From Siphonodentalium dalli (lineage: Eukaryota > Mollusca > Scaphopoda > Gadilida > Siphonodentaliidae): a stretch of 64,000 nucleotides of DNA. Below the pieces are notes generated by a model. It searched no databases and was not told where the DNA came from. It worked only from the letters and a program-made list of their open reading frames with translations. Shown piece after piece: positions 60,001-63,650 of this stretch. The position numbers and the translations under genes were made by a program. Each line of letters opens with the position of its first letter. Positions within the stretch are counted from its first letter, which is position 1. The stretch covers positions 204,460,690 to 204,524,689 of the forward strand of contig CP136069.1 of the NCBI GenBank assembly GCA_032622095.1, written 5' to 3'.

Positions 60001-60918
60001 TCGGACGAGTTCGAAAACCAGCCTGGCCCGATAAAATTTGATGGAGTTATGGCCCTTAATTAGTAATTTTTCGATTTTACATATTAATTAGTCTACCGAT
60101 ACTGATGCACACCATTTGGCGGTAGCCACCGGCTGTAAGCCACCGAAAACGAGACACAGCATCTCTGATGCCACCTCTTGTTTATTTATGGTATTATTTT
60201 TATTTATTCTACTATTCTAATTCGTTCTCTCAAAGAGGAAATAGAGAGTGATCAATTGGTTCCGAGAATTACGTTAAATAATTCTCGAGAGGCGAGAGAC
60301 ATCGGTAAGATATGAGTGCACATTAGTTTCTTACCTAAACGTGTCTGTTTATTACACTTCTGCATCAATTAGATTCACCCAGAAAAAATGCATAAAAGTC
60401 CCAATATGGAGAAAGATCAACCATCGAAAATTCAGTCTAGGTCAGTAAGCGACGTAACGCCAATGACATGACGAGAAATGACATAATTCACTAGTGACAT
60501 TACCATTTTCAATGAAGGGCATTTTCAATGGAAATCGAGCATAGGAGTGTAATAAAGTATTTTAATAAGTAAATATTATTTGATTTTTTAGGTTCATTGT
60601 TTTAAATTGCCCTTCGTCTTTGATTGTTGAAATTTCCGTTCATAAAAATGTACTTACGCCAGTTTATAGTCCAGTTTTCTAATTTCACAGGTGAAGCATT
60701 GTTAAACGTGATGCATATTTAAACTCCGGGTTTCTAATTTTACAAGAAAGACATTGGTCGCATTAGATGTGATCCGTATTTACACTCAGGCCTTCCAATT
60801 TGACAGTTATACTCTGGTTTTTTATTTGACAGGTAAAGCGTTGGTAGATCTGATGCTCAAACCAGAAGAAACACCACCTCAGCCAAATCAGCGGGTTCTC
60901 TGTCGACACCCGTTCATG
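23886..60918 (+). CDS. NAPRT: NAPRT, nicotinate phosphoribosyltransferase (partial gene, 11 exons)
   Basis: Joins nicotinate and PRPP, with ATP, to form nicotinate mononucleotide: the first step of the cytosolic Preiss-Handler NAD pathway. Eleven exons (1319 coding bases, about 440 residues of a family usually near 540) have consistent phases and GT/AG borders. Family motifs in order: DLYQ and YW near the N-terminus, [43 protein letters not shown] with the histidine that is phosphorylated in the family, [25 protein letters not shown]. The tyrosine, histidine and arginine equivalent to human Tyr21, His213 and Arg318 are all present (23891, 36095, 45155). Not found: the first coding exon (ending ..G before AT CTG TAT) and the C-terminal exons, which should lie beyond 60918. 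Introns are 0.6-7.9 kb and repeat-filled. No frameshift in any exon. Confidence 0.97.
26047..26103. repeat. Short conserved dispersed block, copy 2
   Basis: Partner of 4346-4402: TCGCTATCGCCAAG, TATGGGTTAAACATCTGCCG, GATCGTGATC, CTCTCGTT. Confidence 0.7.
26494..26883 (-). mobile_element. TTAA-ended double-dyad element, reverse copy
   Basis: TTAACCCTTTACCCAACA at left and TGTTGGGTAAAGGGTTAA at right, with both GCATTCTCTTATATATGCGA dyads. The CCATACAAATATGGATATCA body segment is at the right side, so the element is inverted relative to 7429 and 31931. 390 bp. Confidence 0.92.
27153..27363 (+). CDS. NAPRT: NAPRT exon 2
   Basis: Acceptor TTTCTTTCAG, donor CTAG|GTAAGC, 211 bases, phase 1 in and phase 2 out. 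It encodes [20 protein letters not shown], the EGTIVFP turn, [20 protein letters not shown] and YA before the split Ser. This is the inter-domain region and core strand that precedes the SLVATN helix. An extra partial copy of its 3' end follows at 27387-27483. Confidence 0.96.
27387..27483 (+). repeat. Tandem partial copy of exon 2 3' end with second donor
   Basis: A ~97-base copy of 27290-27386 starts directly after the original: CTGATTATAGAAGGGCCCAT to CATCAGCCCCCACCC. It reproduces the last ~74 exonic bases, the donor (GT at 27462-27463) and the first ~22 intronic bases. A one-base insertion (GGAGACC for GGAAAC) breaks the frame. If the first donor were skipped, the reading frame would meet TAA in its GGTAAG at once. 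Confidence 0.93.
27590..27965. repeat. Dispersed repeat family R10, copy 1
   Basis: Shares ordered words with 52290-52660: CCAATTGGTA/CCAACTGGTATCCTA, CCCTATGGTTGGA, CAACTGATGGCCATTTCAG / CAACCAATGGCTATTTCAG, and ATTTTCAACTGTTGAA near the right end. The overlapping 94-codon frame is not a gene. Confidence 0.7.
28117..29160 (+). repeat. Hairpin-led GTCC repeat, type AGCTCACCTGAGACGAAG
   Basis: The hairpin TTAGCTCACCTGAGACG / CTCCGGTGGAGCTA is followed by GTCCGTCCATCCATCCGTC. Tandem bodies of about 170 bases follow, with GGGTTCATATTTGGTATGAA, GAGGTCACTGGGTCAAA and CAGGGCCATAACTC, then a second series (GGTGGGACCAGGGACATAAC). This family is very common in bivalve DNA in my experience. No coding. 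Confidence 0.85.
29161..30197. other. No gene seen in this intron stretch
   Basis: AT-rich sequence with no recognised repeat or frame. Confidence 0.6.
30198..31338. mobile_element. hAT-like element, CAGGCCTGG termini
   Basis: CAGGCCTGG at left and CCAGCCCTG at right, with GGTGTT adjoining both ends (8-bp duplication not exact). Subterminal short palindromes: GGCGGGCTGCCCGCC and AGCCCGCC words at left, GGAGGGCTATAGCCCTCC words at right. The two ends use different palindrome sequences. No transposase. Confidence 0.7.
31339..31930. other. No gene; one short tandem duplication
   Basis: 31774-31830 repeats CCATTGTTTCGAGGACATAT twice. Otherwise unremarkable. Confidence 0.6.
31931..32329 (+). mobile_element. 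TTAA-ended double-dyad element
   Basis: Same termini and two dyads as 7429-7801, 399 bp, same orientation. The spacer between the dyads is a few bases longer (ATTCTTTAACAATTTTTATA). Confidence 0.92.
32383..32992 (+). repeat. 52-base minisatellite, ~12 copies
   Basis: Unit CTGAAGTTAATACCATGTAT, then ATGTAGAGCATGTGGTTATC, then CTGGGCTTTATA. The copies are essentially identical, apart from a first unit missing the CCTGGGCTTT portion. Such homogeneity means recent expansion. Confidence 0.95.
33114..33244 (+). CDS. NAPRT: NAPRT exon 3
   Basis: Acceptor ATACTTCAG, donor GGAG|GTAAAC, 131 bases, phase 2 in, phase 1 out. It encodes [30 protein letters not shown] and [21 protein letters not shown] is the strongest signature of eukaryotic NAPRT and helps form the active-site floor. 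Two extra copies of its donor follow. Confidence 0.97.
33245..33345 (+). repeat. Two extra tandem copies of exon 3 donor junction
   Basis: The 39-base unit GATACTGTTACCTCGGAG then GTAAACTTCATGTTTATTAT recurs, giving further donors at 33284 and 33323. Each copy contains ~17 bases of exon 3 end and ~22 bases of intron start. Use of a later donor would read GGT AAA CTT and then shift through intron sequence. Confidence 0.93.
33415..34200. mobile_element. R7 foldback element, copy 1
   Basis: Contains TATAGTGCCTTGATATACGG at left, then ATACAATGTTTTGGAGCTTC, a long inverted pair (33720-33935 against 33950-34150) through GGGGGTTCGAAAATTAAGTG, and a centre of TGTACCGGTCCATGTAAAAT. Partial copies: 40558-40955, and 42121-42519 with 44858-44950. 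Confidence 0.8.
34434..34742 (+). repeat. 38-base minisatellite, ~8 copies
   Basis: Unit GGTGTGAACTCGGTCGAAAA then ACGATGTAAATGTTAAAA. The last copies collapse to a short GTGTGAACTCG repeat before the array ends. Confidence 0.95.
34950..35025 (+). repeat. Distant partial copies of exon 4 acceptor
   Basis: AATTAATGGGTTTTTTCC...CTCAG|GTTTTGATGACACCAGCA, then AACAG|GTTTTGATGGGTATC. Both repeat the real exon 4 acceptor and first ~15 exonic bases about 1 kb upstream of it. More diverged than the copies at 35710-35840. Confidence 0.7.
35280..35700. repeat. GAGGTCCCCAGAGGGTGAA hairpin family, cluster 4
   Basis: Diverged hairpins at 35296-35400 and 35583-35695 with the family spacer between (CCCCAAATTGGCAGACGACA). 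Confidence 0.8.
35710..36000 (+). repeat. Two tandem copies of exon 4 acceptor and 5' exon
   Basis: Copy a: TAATAGCTGTTTTTCTGTCAT then GTTTCGATGGCACCAGTAAT (acceptor AG lost to AT). Copy b: TAATAGCTTTTTTTCTGTCAG (AG at 35807-35808 intact) then GTTTCAATGGCACGAGTAAC. Each continues through a diverged ~60-base part of exon 4 (compare GGATTACAACATTTCAGTG with real CTTTACGGCATTCCAGTG) into the next AATTAATAGCT tract. Copy b is interrupted by the MITE at 35840-35966. The frame from copy b ends at TGA after [12 protein letters not shown]. Confidence 0.92.
35840..35966. mobile_element. Hairpin MITE with 8-bp target duplication
   Basis: Termini CAAGCCTTGAAATAGGGTGT and ACACTATTTCAAGGCTTG are inverted, and the arms carry GAGGTCCCCAGAGGGTGAA. 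TTGGGGAG flanks both sides (35832-35839 and 35967-35974). This single clean copy defines the true ends of the hairpin family seen throughout the window and places it with hAT-type 8-bp insertions. Confidence 0.95.
36027..36142 (+). CDS. NAPRT: NAPRT exon 4 with catalytic histidine
   Basis: Acceptor TTTCTTTCAG, donor AGA|GTATGT, 116 bases, phase 1 in, phase 0 out. It encodes [20 protein letters not shown], then [10 protein letters not shown] and SDLDDITLR. The second histidine (CAC at 36095-36097) aligns with the residue autophosphorylated by ATP in this family. At least three upstream partial copies of its acceptor exist in the intron. Confidence 0.97.
36257..37058 (+). mobile_element. 165-bp core element, short copy
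   Basis: Hairpin start TTAGCTCAACTTTACTTTGT / AAAGTTTGAGCTATT, GT-rich microsatellite, about four core monomers (GGGCTACAGGTCGTACC, GACATGTAGATGGGAACCAG, GCAGCCATCTTGGATT), and end CAAGTTGAGCTACAGTGTCA. Same family as 14370-17335, with more diverged monomers. Confidence 0.88.
37157..37443. mobile_element. Foldback MITE, GGACAAAACAAGTGTCC termini
   Basis: TATACCTACCCTACTGGACA and TGTCCAGAAGGGTATA enclose arms with AAACAAGTGTCCA and GCCGTTCGGCC words. The interior repeats CTTGCCGTTCGGCC and GGTGTA phrases in both orientations. Confidence 0.82.
37444..38093. other. No gene; hairpin-led GTCC repeat
   Basis: 37597-37700 is TATGCCCCCATCCC / GATGGGGAGTATACTGGA followed by CGTCTGTCTGTCCGTTCG. The rest is unremarkable. 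Confidence 0.65.
38094..39171. mobile_element. hAT-like element with exact 8-bp target duplication
   Basis: Ends TAGAGATGGGCGGTA and TACCGCCCATCTCTA are inverted. CCCCAAAT flanks both sides (38086-38093 and 39172-39179). Subterminal CGGTATCGGTATC and ATACCGATACCGCGG motifs are repeated at both ends. 1078 bp; the 79-codon frame at 38441 shows no transposase motif. Confidence 0.94.
39180..40055. other. Tandem duplication and otherwise featureless intron
   Basis: 39184-39505 is two copies of a ~165-base unit (CTCATATATCTCAACCATGG, GGGCTTTCAAAAGAG, CATTGTTCACATTTTATGTT). A relative occurs near 49880 (CCATGGGTTATCGGATCTGA). The frame at 39706-39921 is unrecognised. Confidence 0.65.
40056..40140 (+). 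CDS. NAPRT: NAPRT exon 5
   Basis: Acceptor TTTTTATTGTAG, 85 bases, phase 0 in and phase 1 out. It encodes [20 protein letters not shown] and QDRLAPAV. This is the variable linker between the histidine loop and the SYALAFP strand, so its low conservation is expected. The end has two overlapping donors (GTAAGTAAGT). Only the second, GT at 40141, gives the phase needed by exon 6. Confidence 0.9.
40160..40955. repeat. Hairpin-family units then R7 fragment in intron 5
   Basis: 40165-40290 and 40470-40560 are GAGGTCCCCAGAGGGTGAA hairpins with the spacer between. 40558-40955 is an R7 fragment (GTGCCTTGATATAATACGG to TTCGAAAATTAAGTTGGCC) that lacks the right arm of the foldback. Confidence 0.82.
41033..41141 (+). 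CDS. NAPRT: NAPRT exon 6
   Basis: Acceptor TATATTTACAG, donor TCAA|GTGAGT, 109 bases, phase 1 in and phase 2 out. It encodes [20 protein letters not shown] and [15 protein letters not shown]. The ALAFP and LIDTYD words are conserved; the latter lies next to the phosphoribosyl-binding barrel strand. Confidence 0.95.
41215..41420. repeat. Dispersed repeat with CTTTAATGTGCACA, copy 1
   Basis: GGTGACTCCAGTAGCGATCT, TTTAATGTGCACAT, GAGGCGTGTACACAGGTCAG, GACAACATACCTGGA and TTGTAATGGGGGT align with 56815-57010. Non-coding. Confidence 0.8.
41455..42030 (-). repeat. Minisatellite built on a tRNA-like A box
   Basis: On the minus strand the unit reads GTCGGTGGCTGAGAGGTGGC then GTACTAGTCTCTC, about 40-57 bases, ~11 copies. 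GGTGGCTGAGAGG resembles a Pol III A box. At the left edge (41480-41560) the sequence extends to GGATCGGGGATAGAAACC, which resembles a B box, so the array may be the amplified head of a tRNA-derived SINE. This is inference; no functional tRNA. Confidence 0.7.
42121..44950. mobile_element. R7 element interrupted by 2.3 kb element
   Basis: The left end ATTAAAGACCCATTTAATTT and right end AAAATTAAGTGGGCCTTTAAT are inverted. The R7 body stops at AAGTTGATA (42519) and resumes at ATACAATGTTTTGGAGC (44858). Joining these gives the uninterrupted text seen at 40848-40863, so the 2.3 kb between is a later insertion. Confidence 0.85.
42520..44855. mobile_element. 2.3 kb element, CAGTCAATTTC termini
   Basis: CAGTCAATTTCAGCATATCG at left (its first 10 bases duplicated in tandem) and GCGAAATTGACTG at right. 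Both subterminal zones carry TATGCAT, GCATAAAATATGCAT and CGGCT words. 43215-43360 holds a two-copy ~59-base tandem repeat (TTCCAGTTTCCCCAGTCAGT). No target duplication can be shown and no transposase is seen. Confidence 0.75.
44957..45084 (+). pseudogene. Broken upstream copy of NAPRT exon 7
   Basis: AATTACAG|AACTGGAATTCC..., GTGAGGATAGACAGCGGTGA and TCTTG repeat the real exon 7, which begins 128 bases later, over about 85 exonic bases, after which similarity fades. An 8-base deletion (CCTATCTTTAGCATTGG for CCTAACTTTTGTTGTGTAGCATTGG, written here in two parts: CCTAACTTTTGTTG + TGTAGCATTGG) shifts the frame. The acceptor AG is intact, but the copy has no donor, so it is not a usable exon by itself. 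Confidence 0.93.
45085..45225 (+). CDS. NAPRT: NAPRT exon 7
   Basis: Acceptor TTTAATTACAG, donor ATCA|GTAAGT, 141 bases, phase 2 in and out. It encodes [31 protein letters not shown] and [11 protein letters not shown]. The arginine of GVRIDSGDL (AGG at 45155-45157) aligns with human Arg318, which contacts the substrate. The upstream neighbour is a degenerate copy of this same exon. Confidence 0.97.
45226..45850. other. NAPRT intron 7, nothing recognised
   Basis: AT-rich, no repeat family from this window seen, no frame of note. Confidence 0.6.
45851..45935 (+). CDS. NAPRT: NAPRT exon 8
   Basis: Acceptor TTGTTTTCAG, donor CAG|GTCAGT, 85 bases, phase 2 in, phase 0 out. It encodes [20 protein letters not shown] and [17 protein letters not shown] matches the conserved barrel strand (IVVSNNIDE in human) and loop. 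Confidence 0.95.
45970..47085. repeat. Hairpin families in intron 8
   Basis: GAGGTCCCCAGAGGGTGAA units at 45970-46080 and 46255-46335 and a half unit at 47008-47070. Another imperfect hairpin family, TAACCCACAGGGAGCCTCA...GTGTGGGGCTCTCTATGGGTTA (split across its loop), occurs at 46394-46482 and 46552-46636 and again at 48541-48625 and 62281-62369. Confidence 0.82.
47098..47770. repeat. Short tandem, G-run and core-element fragment
   Basis: 47110-47185 repeats ACCGACCAGCGATGCTAGTGA. 47408-47440 is a G-run that creates Pro-rich frames on the minus strand. 47630-47745 is one stray monomer of the 165-bp core (GTCATGGATGTTAACATTGA, GGGGTCATTCGGCC). Confidence 0.75.
47771..48161. other. No gene seen
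   Basis: Unremarkable intron sequence. Confidence 0.55.
48162..48302. mobile_element. TA-flanked hairpin MITE, copy 2
   Basis: TACAGTAATGCCCTAATTAA to AGAGCATTACTGTA, 141 bp, the shortest copy of the family at 10704. The central ATTCATCGG segment is absent, so the arms meet at GGACTAAATCC. Confidence 0.9.
48330..48492 (+). repeat. 47-base tandem repeat, three copies
   Basis: AATGTGGCTGAACATGGCTA then TATAATGACCTTGTTGACAG and ATTGTAGT, nearly identical. Confidence 0.93.
48637..48930 (+). mobile_element. TTAA-ended element, internally shortened
   Basis: Same termini and body as 31931-32329, but 294 bp. The first dyad is complete; the second lacks its left arm (GGCACATTCTATGGTCGACTC junction). 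Confidence 0.92.
48931..50386. other. NAPRT intron 8 remainder, no gene
   Basis: CAATCAATCAATCAATC at 48936. 49560-50150 has CACAGCCATGGGTTATCGGA and GAATGAAATTTGGTATGGAG, related to 39370-39410. A two-copy TAACTTTAGTTATAGTTATA tandem (50323-50375) precedes the next exon's acceptor. Confidence 0.6.
50387..50467 (+). CDS. NAPRT: NAPRT exon 9
   Basis: Acceptor TTTGATTTCAG, donor AAG|GTAAGA, 81 bases, phase 0 on both sides, hence skippable without frame loss. It encodes [20 protein letters not shown] and [16 protein letters not shown] is the conserved phosphate-binding loop of the barrel, so skipping would remove part of the active site. Confidence 0.96.
50513..50940 (+). repeat. Dispersed repeat family R4, copy 2
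   Basis: TTAAGGATGCATAATCCGAA to GATTGAGTAGCTTTAAA, collinear with 22243-22645. Confidence 0.85.
50985..51242. repeat. Degraded GGTGAATTTAGTGATG hairpin and flank
   Basis: ATTGAGGTCCTCAAAGGTTG at left and CACTAAATTCACCCTCTTGG at right (50993-51062), most of the loop lost. Confidence 0.7.
51243..51494. mobile_element. TTAA-ended hairpin element, ATGATGGAGC subfamily
   Basis: TTAACCCTTTCATGATGGAG to CTCCAGTCATGGAAGTGTTAA (last four bases TTAA), with two dyads built on CCAGTGCATTCTCTTATATA and CCAATGTATTCTCTTATATA. A better-preserved relative of 6828-7072 and 10423-10640. Confidence 0.88.
51565..51843 (-). repeat. Hairpin-led GTCC repeat, reverse orientation
   Basis: On the minus strand: TTGTCCCCCGACGTTCTG, GGGGGACTATAGCAATGG, CTGTCCGTCCGTCCATCAC, body, and end GTTGTCGGGGGACACTGTGG. 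Confidence 0.78.
51844..52780. other. No gene; R10 repeat copy 2
   Basis: 52290-52660 is collinear with 27590-27965 (see there). 51890-52230 shows nothing recognised. Confidence 0.6.
52781..53036. mobile_element. TA-flanked hairpin MITE, copy 3, extended centre
   Basis: TACAGTAATGCTCTAAGTAA to AGAGCATTACTGTA, 256 bp. The GGAAATATGGCTTGTTGCCA segment of the left arm is present twice in tandem, the right arm once, so the hairpin has a bulge. Confidence 0.9.
53078..53250 (-). repeat. R4 reverse copy, part 1 (before insertion)
   Basis: TAAAGGTACTCAATTCAATC, GTTATTTATCAACATGTTGTTC and CCACTTGATTATTTT are the reverse complement of the right half of R4. The match stops here and resumes at 57345. 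Confidence 0.8.
55649..55723 (-). repeat. tRNA-like segment, probably SINE head
   Basis: The minus strand reads TGTCGCTGTAGCCGAGTGGT then TAGGCCATCGGACTGCAAAC and ends CAGGTATTCAAAA, about 75 nt. TAGCCGAGTGG is a good A box; the B-box-like GGTATTCAAA is poor and no acceptor stem pairs. I read it as tRNA-derived, not a working tRNA gene. Confidence 0.4.
56815..57010. repeat. Dispersed repeat with CTTTAATGTGCACA, copy 2
   Basis: Collinear with 41215-41420. It contains an internal duplication of TTTAATGTGCACACTCAGAG. Confidence 0.8.
57345..57727 (-). repeat. R4 reverse copy, part 2, with amplified terminus
   Basis: GATATCTGATCACTC resumes R4 after the 4.1 kb insertion. From 57428 the R4 end segment (TAATTTGGGAGCGTTAATTC then GGATTATAATAG, ~31 bases) is repeated about ten times, then finishes in ATTATGCATCTTTAAA. 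Single-copy in the other R4 members. Confidence 0.88.
57728..58338. other. NAPRT intron 9 end, no gene
   Basis: Unique-looking. The 99-codon frame at 57806-58105 lacks recognisable features. Confidence 0.55.
58339..58441 (+). CDS. NAPRT: NAPRT exon 10
   Basis: Acceptor TTCTTTTTCAG, donor GATG|GTAAGT, 103 bases, phase 0 in, phase 1 out. It encodes [42 protein letters not shown] and the P-G-K turn match the family (PRMKLTEDPEK in human). The last ~45 bases and donor are the first unit of a tandem array extending to 58781. Confidence 0.97.
58442..58781 (+). repeat. Exon 10 donor junction repeated ~6 more times
   Basis: Unit of ~52-60 bases: GGGTAGAAATTAGCTTACAG, ACTGTATGGTTCTGATG, GTAAGTAAAGATACC. 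Donor-like GGTAAGT recurs at 58495, 58547, 58600, 58653 and 58714; the last copy is GCTAAGT. Each contains ~40 bases of exon 10 3' end plus ~12 of intron. Splicing from any later copy would place TAA (GAT GGT AAG TAA) in frame. Confidence 0.95.
58782..60185 (+). repeat. ~162-bp tandem repeat, about seven units
   Basis: GGACGGACGTCGGACGGGC leads into ATAACTCAACCGTTTATTGA. Units then carry GAGTTATGGCCCTTAATTAG, TCATTTTTCACGAATTTTCA, GCTCGTTAGCGCGATAACTT, GAAATTTGGTATATAGGTGT and CTCCCAAGAATATCTCGGAC. The right end is a hairpin, GGTAGCCACCGGCTGTAAGC and CACCTCTTGTTTATT. The bivalve-type body again has a tandem core close to 160 bases. Confidence 0.88.
60186..60670. other. No gene seen
   Basis: Intron sequence with no recognised element. 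Confidence 0.55.
60672..60832 (+). repeat. Two upstream partial copies of exon 11 acceptor
   Basis: Copy a: TTTCTAATTTCACAG|GTGAAGCATTG then TTAAACGTGATGC (AG 60689-60690). Copy b: TTTCTAATTTTACAAG|AAAGACATTG then GTCGCATTAGATGTGA (AG 60745-60746). The real site is TTTATTTGACAG|GTAAAGCGTTG at 60833, and TTCCAATTTGACAG at 60805 adds a further lone acceptor. Diverged, hence older than the exon 10 array. Confidence 0.78.
60833..60918 (+). CDS. NAPRT: NAPRT exon 11, last visible
   Basis: Acceptor TTATTTGACAG, donor ATG|GTATGT, 86 bases, phase 1 in and phase 0 out. It encodes [20 protein letters not shown] and VLCRHPFM. The EE-PP-P pattern matches the family segment before the C-terminal domain. 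About 80-100 residues should follow; I see no matching exon up to 64000. Confidence 0.95.
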
Positions 60919-61024
60919 GTATGTCATGAAAAAGATTCATTTATACCACGATCGCCTATCTTACTATATAAATAAAGCCATCTGTTTAAATTTTACATTT
61001 AATCAACACCTGTTGATTAAACGT

Positions 61025-61350
61025 GCCTACTGTTGATTAAACTTCGCAGAGTGGATTAAACTTTCTCCATACAATTTGAACGGAAAAGTGTTTATCCATC
61101 GCATTGTAAATATCGTGGCATAAACTTCGCAGAGTGGATTAAACTTTCTCCATACAATTTGAATTGAAAAGTGTTTATCCATCGCGTTGTAAAGATCGTG
61201 GCATAAACAAAATATACGCATAGTGTTTCTGAATAACAAATTTAATCCACTCGTGTGATTGGCGATTTACACCACTCGCTGAAGCTCATGGTGTAAATTG
61301 CCAATCCCACTCGTGGATTAAATTTGTTATTCAGAAACACTATGCGCATA
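61025..61350. repeat. Tandem pair followed by palindrome
   Basis: 61043-61205 is two copies of an ~81-base unit (ACTTCGCAGAGTGGATTAAA, CTTTCTCCATACAATTTGAA, AAGTGTTTATCCATCGC). 61205-61350 is a palindrome: GCATAGTGTTTCTGAATAAC...GTTATTCAGAAACACTATGC with AATTTAATCCACTCG arms. Confidence 0.85.
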
Positions 61351-61900
61351 TTCTATATATAATTTTAGGACTTTTCTTGGCGGAAGGCACAAAGAACCTG
61401 TTTATCCATGGCATAAATAGAGGATCTGACATGAGTTTCTATTTTATAATGAATTTATAAACCGAGTTCACTAAATTCGATTTGAGCCAAGGTTTACCGA
61501 GGCTCAAATAGAATTTAGTGGACGAGGTTGATAAATTATGTATAAAATAGGACGAGTGCGAGATACAATCATAAACTGCAGCGATTGCAAGTTAGTTGAA
61601 GAACGTCGTGATGTCATCGCACATGCTGATATTAAACGTGTGTCTTACCGATAATTATGAAACTGCTTTTATGGGCAAATTATGTGATAAAAAGAAATAT
61701 CAACAGAAACATTATCATGATAGCGCAATATGAGATTTCTTACAAATTCTGAATAAATGGCACAATTTTGTCTTTTCTAAATTAATTTAGCCCCTAGTTG
61801 CATCCAGTGCACTGTATAATAGTTGTCTCTGCAAGTTATTTAGTCATGGGAAGGCCTTTGGAATTCTCACAGATTATAATATAGAAATGGGTTCTGTCCA
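61351..61900. other. No gene; one palindrome
   Basis: 61450-61545: ATGAATTTATAAACCGAGTT and its rough inverse around GAGCCAAGG, CGAGGCTC. Otherwise unremarkable. Confidence 0.6.
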
Positions 61901-62400
61901 TCCAGGGACCTCATCCTGCATGGCCTCATCTGCTATGGGAGACATAGACTCAGATTTAAATTCCCAAATGGTGAATATTGTGATGTACACCCATTGGGAA
62001 CCTCGATTATGCAATGTGTCATCTGCGAATTTGGGGATATAGAGAAACTAAACTAAATAAAAGAAATAGAATCTATGGCAGAAGTTTCTATAGAATTTCC
62101 AGAGAAGATGAGGCCTAAGCAGAATGAGGTCCCCAGATGGTGAGTTTGGTGATGCTATCCCGCATAGCATCACTAAACTCACCATCTGTGGACCTCATTC
62201 TGCAAATGACAGACACAATAAACTCAGGCTTGGTCAGTGATGTAAGACATCCATCTTAAACCTCGCTGATAAATTTAATGTTTAACCCATAGGGAGCCTC
62301 CCCCAGATGGAAGCATGCACTAGAGAGTGTCGTCTGCTCCAGTTTATGTGGGGCTCTCTAAGGGTTATACACACTAAACTCAGACTTGAATGCAATCCAG
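61901..62400. repeat. Hairpin families at right side
   Basis: 62105-62230 is a GAGGTCCCCAGATGGTGAG hairpin with spacer at 61925-62100. 62281-62369 is the AACCCATAGGGAGCCTCCC family. Confidence 0.83.
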
Positions 62401-62452
62401 GGACCAGCCTTGAGGTTTCAAATAGGGAGAAGTCACTTCCCCTTATTATGCC

Positions 62453-62700
62453 CCCGACAATCTGAAGAAGGATTTGGGGGTATATAGTGGAGATATTCGT
62501 CGTCCTTCCATCCATCCGTCTGTCCATCTGTCCGTCCATAACAAACATTTCCAACACAGCTCAAGTATCGATAGTCCAATTTGGATTTCCTTTGGCATGT
62601 CGGTAGACCAGCATTGTGGAAAGGATCTCCACATAGTGCAGATTTTGTTCACACTTTTTTTCCAGAGTTATGGCCCTTTGATGGGCGTAGTGTAAAACGC
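62453..62700 (+). repeat. Hairpin-led GTCC repeat, type ATGCCCCCGAC
   Basis: TATGCCCCCGACAATC / GATTTGGGGGTATATAGT hairpin, CCATCCATCCGTCTGTCC, then body with CCAGAGTTATGGCCCTTTG. Confidence 0.83.
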
Positions 62701-62979
62701 GTCCTTAACAAACATTATGCTGTGGATGTCTTTATTATTGGATTTCGTTGTCCTTTAGCTTTGTGATAGCACAGGTTGAGGGAAAGGATATCCACATTTT
62801 ACTGGTTTCGTCCATAATTTGTTACCAGAGTTACGGCCCTTGTTTATTTGATTATTAGGGAGAAGTCTATTGTTATCAGGGAGAAGCAACAATCATTGAT
62901 GTCTGATTTACGTCATAACATCACTCTTTTATGATCAAATATGTATATTGCAACACAAGAGCCCATTATAAAATCATTA

Positions 62980-63095
62980 TAGTGAGTTAGAACACCATTA
63001 TAATCAGTAAGAACACCATTATAGTGAGTTAGAACACCATTATAATCAGTAAGAACACCATTATAATCAGTAAGAACACCGTTATAATCAGGAAA
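62980..63095 (+). repeat. Short tandem, ACACCATTATAATCAGTAAG
   Basis: About five ~20-base units alternating ATAATCAGTAAGA and ATAGTGAGTTAGA. Confidence 0.85.
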
Positions 63096-63194
63096 TATAC
63101 TTTAAATATGCTGTTTGCACATATGAATACATGTATATGAGAGAGAAGTCACTTCTCCCCGGGACAAAAATTGGGAGAAATGGCACATTTTAAG

Positions 63195-63650
63195 GAGAAG
63201 ATATCTCCCAAGTCACTCTCTAGGCTGGTCCTCTCCCAAGTCGCCCTCTAGGCTGGTCCTCTCCCAAGTCGCCCTCTAGGCTGGTCCTCTCCCAAGTCGC
63301 CCTCTAGGCTGGTCCTCTCCCAAGTCGCCCTCTAGGCTGGTCCTCTCCCAAGTCGCCCTCTAGGCTGGTCCTCTCCCAAGTCGCCCTCTAGGCTGGTCCT
63401 CTCCCAAGTCGCCCTCTAGGCTGGTCCTCTCCCAAGTCACACTCGAGGCTGGTCCTCTCCAAATTCGCCCTCTAGGCTGGTCCTATCCCAAGTCGCCCTC
63501 TAGGCTGGTCCTCTCCCAAGTCGCCCTCTAGGCTGGTCCTCTCCCAAGTCACTCTCTAGGCTGGTCCTCTCCAAATTCGCCCTCTAGGCTGGTCCTATCC
63601 CAAGTCGCCCTCTAGGCTGGTCCTCTCCCAAGTCACACTCGAGGCTGGTC
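63195..63650 (+). repeat. 28-base minisatellite, ~16 copies
   Basis: Unit CCTCTCCCAAGTCGCCCTCT then AGGCTGGT. A few units carry CACACTCGAG or CCAAATTCG variants, and the variant order repeats itself near 63430 and 63560, which indicates block duplication. Confidence 0.95.

Noticed and set aside
60919-60975. Continuation of NAPRT coding past exon 11 to TAA at 60975
   Set aside because: The GTATGT donor at 60919 is good, and the read-through residues do not resemble the family C-terminus.
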